NCBI GenBank assembly: GCA_964506645.1
Contig: CAZDML010000130.1
Location: 1-5,614, forward strand
Origin: CAZDML01 sp964506645
GTDB taxonomy: Bacteria; Elusimicrobiota; Elusimicrobia; 2-01-FULL-59-12
Reading direction: 5' to 3'
DNA: 5,614 nucleotides
Under the pieces are notes generated by a model that worked only from the letters and a program-made list of their open reading frames with translations, made no database searches and had not been told where the DNA came from. Positions 5,431 to 5,614 of the stretch are shown here, in pieces. A program made the translations under genes and the position numbers. The stretch's first letter is position 1. Every line of letters starts with the position of its first letter.

Positions 5431-5614
5431 TTAGGCCATATCCACGATAATTTCGTCCAAGCCGGCTCCGGCCGGCACCATCGGAAACACCTTTTCTTCC
5501 GGGTCAATGCAGACATCCAGCACGACCGTACGGTGTTTTACTTCCTTGAGCGCGCGTTCGAGCGTTGATGTCACTTCTTCCTTCTTCATTACGCGAAGCC
5601 CCAGGTCCCCGTGC
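5431..5614 (-). CDS. ilvB: Acetolactate synthase large (catalytic) subunit, C-terminal fragment
   Basis: The last 60 or so codons of a gene whose 5' end lies beyond the right edge; it stops at TAA 5431-5433. The translation reads GDLGLRVMKKEEV, a helix LERALKEV, then VVLDVCIDPEEKVFPMVP, AGAGLDEIIVDMA. The block 'G.LG.RV.K.EE', and above all 'DV.(I/V)DPEE.V(Y/F)PMVP.GA.L.E', is the hallmark end of the catalytic subunit of acetohydroxyacid synthase, which joins two pyruvates (or pyruvate and 2-oxobutyrate) in branched-chain amino acid synthesis using ThDP and FAD. The ThDP motif itself lies outside the window. In many bacteria ilvN, the regulatory subunit gene, follows ilvB at once; here the ferredoxin gene follows nine bases later. 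ilvN may lie elsewhere. Related ThDP enzymes share parts of this fold, but this C-terminal motif is quite specific. Confidence 0.88.
   Translation of the reverse strand, partial: HGDLGLRVMKKEEVTSTLERALKEVKHRTVVLDVCIDPEEKVFPMVPAGAGLDEIIVDMA

Noticed and set aside
5461..5476. GC-rich inverted repeat (GCCGGC, three bases, GGCCGGC) near the end of ilvB
   Set aside because: It encodes the conserved PAGAGL segment of ilvB and has no T-run after it on the minus strand, so it is better explained by coding than as a terminator or operator.

Overview
The window is a dense, gene-tight stretch of bacterial chromosome. Seven of its eight genes lie on the minus strand in one apparent transcription unit, read from the right edge leftwards. 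In order of transcription they are: the 3' end of ilvB (acetolactate synthase large subunit), a 2x[4Fe-4S] ferredoxin, a 2-oxoacid:ferredoxin oxidoreductase gamma-alpha fusion (KorA type), its beta subunit (KorB type), an exported CbiX-like tandem chelatase-fold protein, a NuoI-like 2x[4Fe-4S] protein, and an aldo/keto reductase. All gaps in the unit are 28 bases or shorter, and I see no terminator or promoter-sized gap inside it. At the left edge, the last 33 codons of a plus-strand gene, probably a class I/II aminotransferase, run tail to tail into the aldo/keto reductase with a 12-base overlap.

The core is the ferredoxin-korA-korB trio. It encodes a thiamine-diphosphate, iron-sulfur enzyme that interconverts a 2-oxoacid (2-oxoglutarate most likely, from the KorAB-type layout) plus CoA with the acyl-CoA, CO2 and reduced ferredoxin. 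The dedicated ferredoxin would carry electrons. The NuoI-like protein downstream resembles the complex I subunit that carries clusters N6a and N6b. It suggests a physical or electronic link between the oxidoreductase's ferredoxin pool and a complex I-type machine. This link is inference.

The organism looks like an autotroph or anaerobe that relies on low-potential ferredoxin, for example one using the reductive TCA cycle. Nitrospirota (Nitrospira-like) would fit the KorAB genes, the extra NuoI and the moderate GC content, but sequence reading alone does not prove it. I did not compute GC or run any search.

A run of 10 N at 2373-2382 falls just after the signal-peptide segment of the CbiX-like gene. 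It is probably a scaffold gap, so the length and frame of that gene's N-terminus, and strictly the linkage of the left and right parts, depend on it. No RNA genes, CRISPR arrays, insertion sequences or intergenic stretches above 30 bases were seen. The most unusual items are the exported CbiX-like protein, which seems to lack one of the expected metal-ligand histidines in both halves, and the orphan NuoI-like gene within an oxidoreductase operon.
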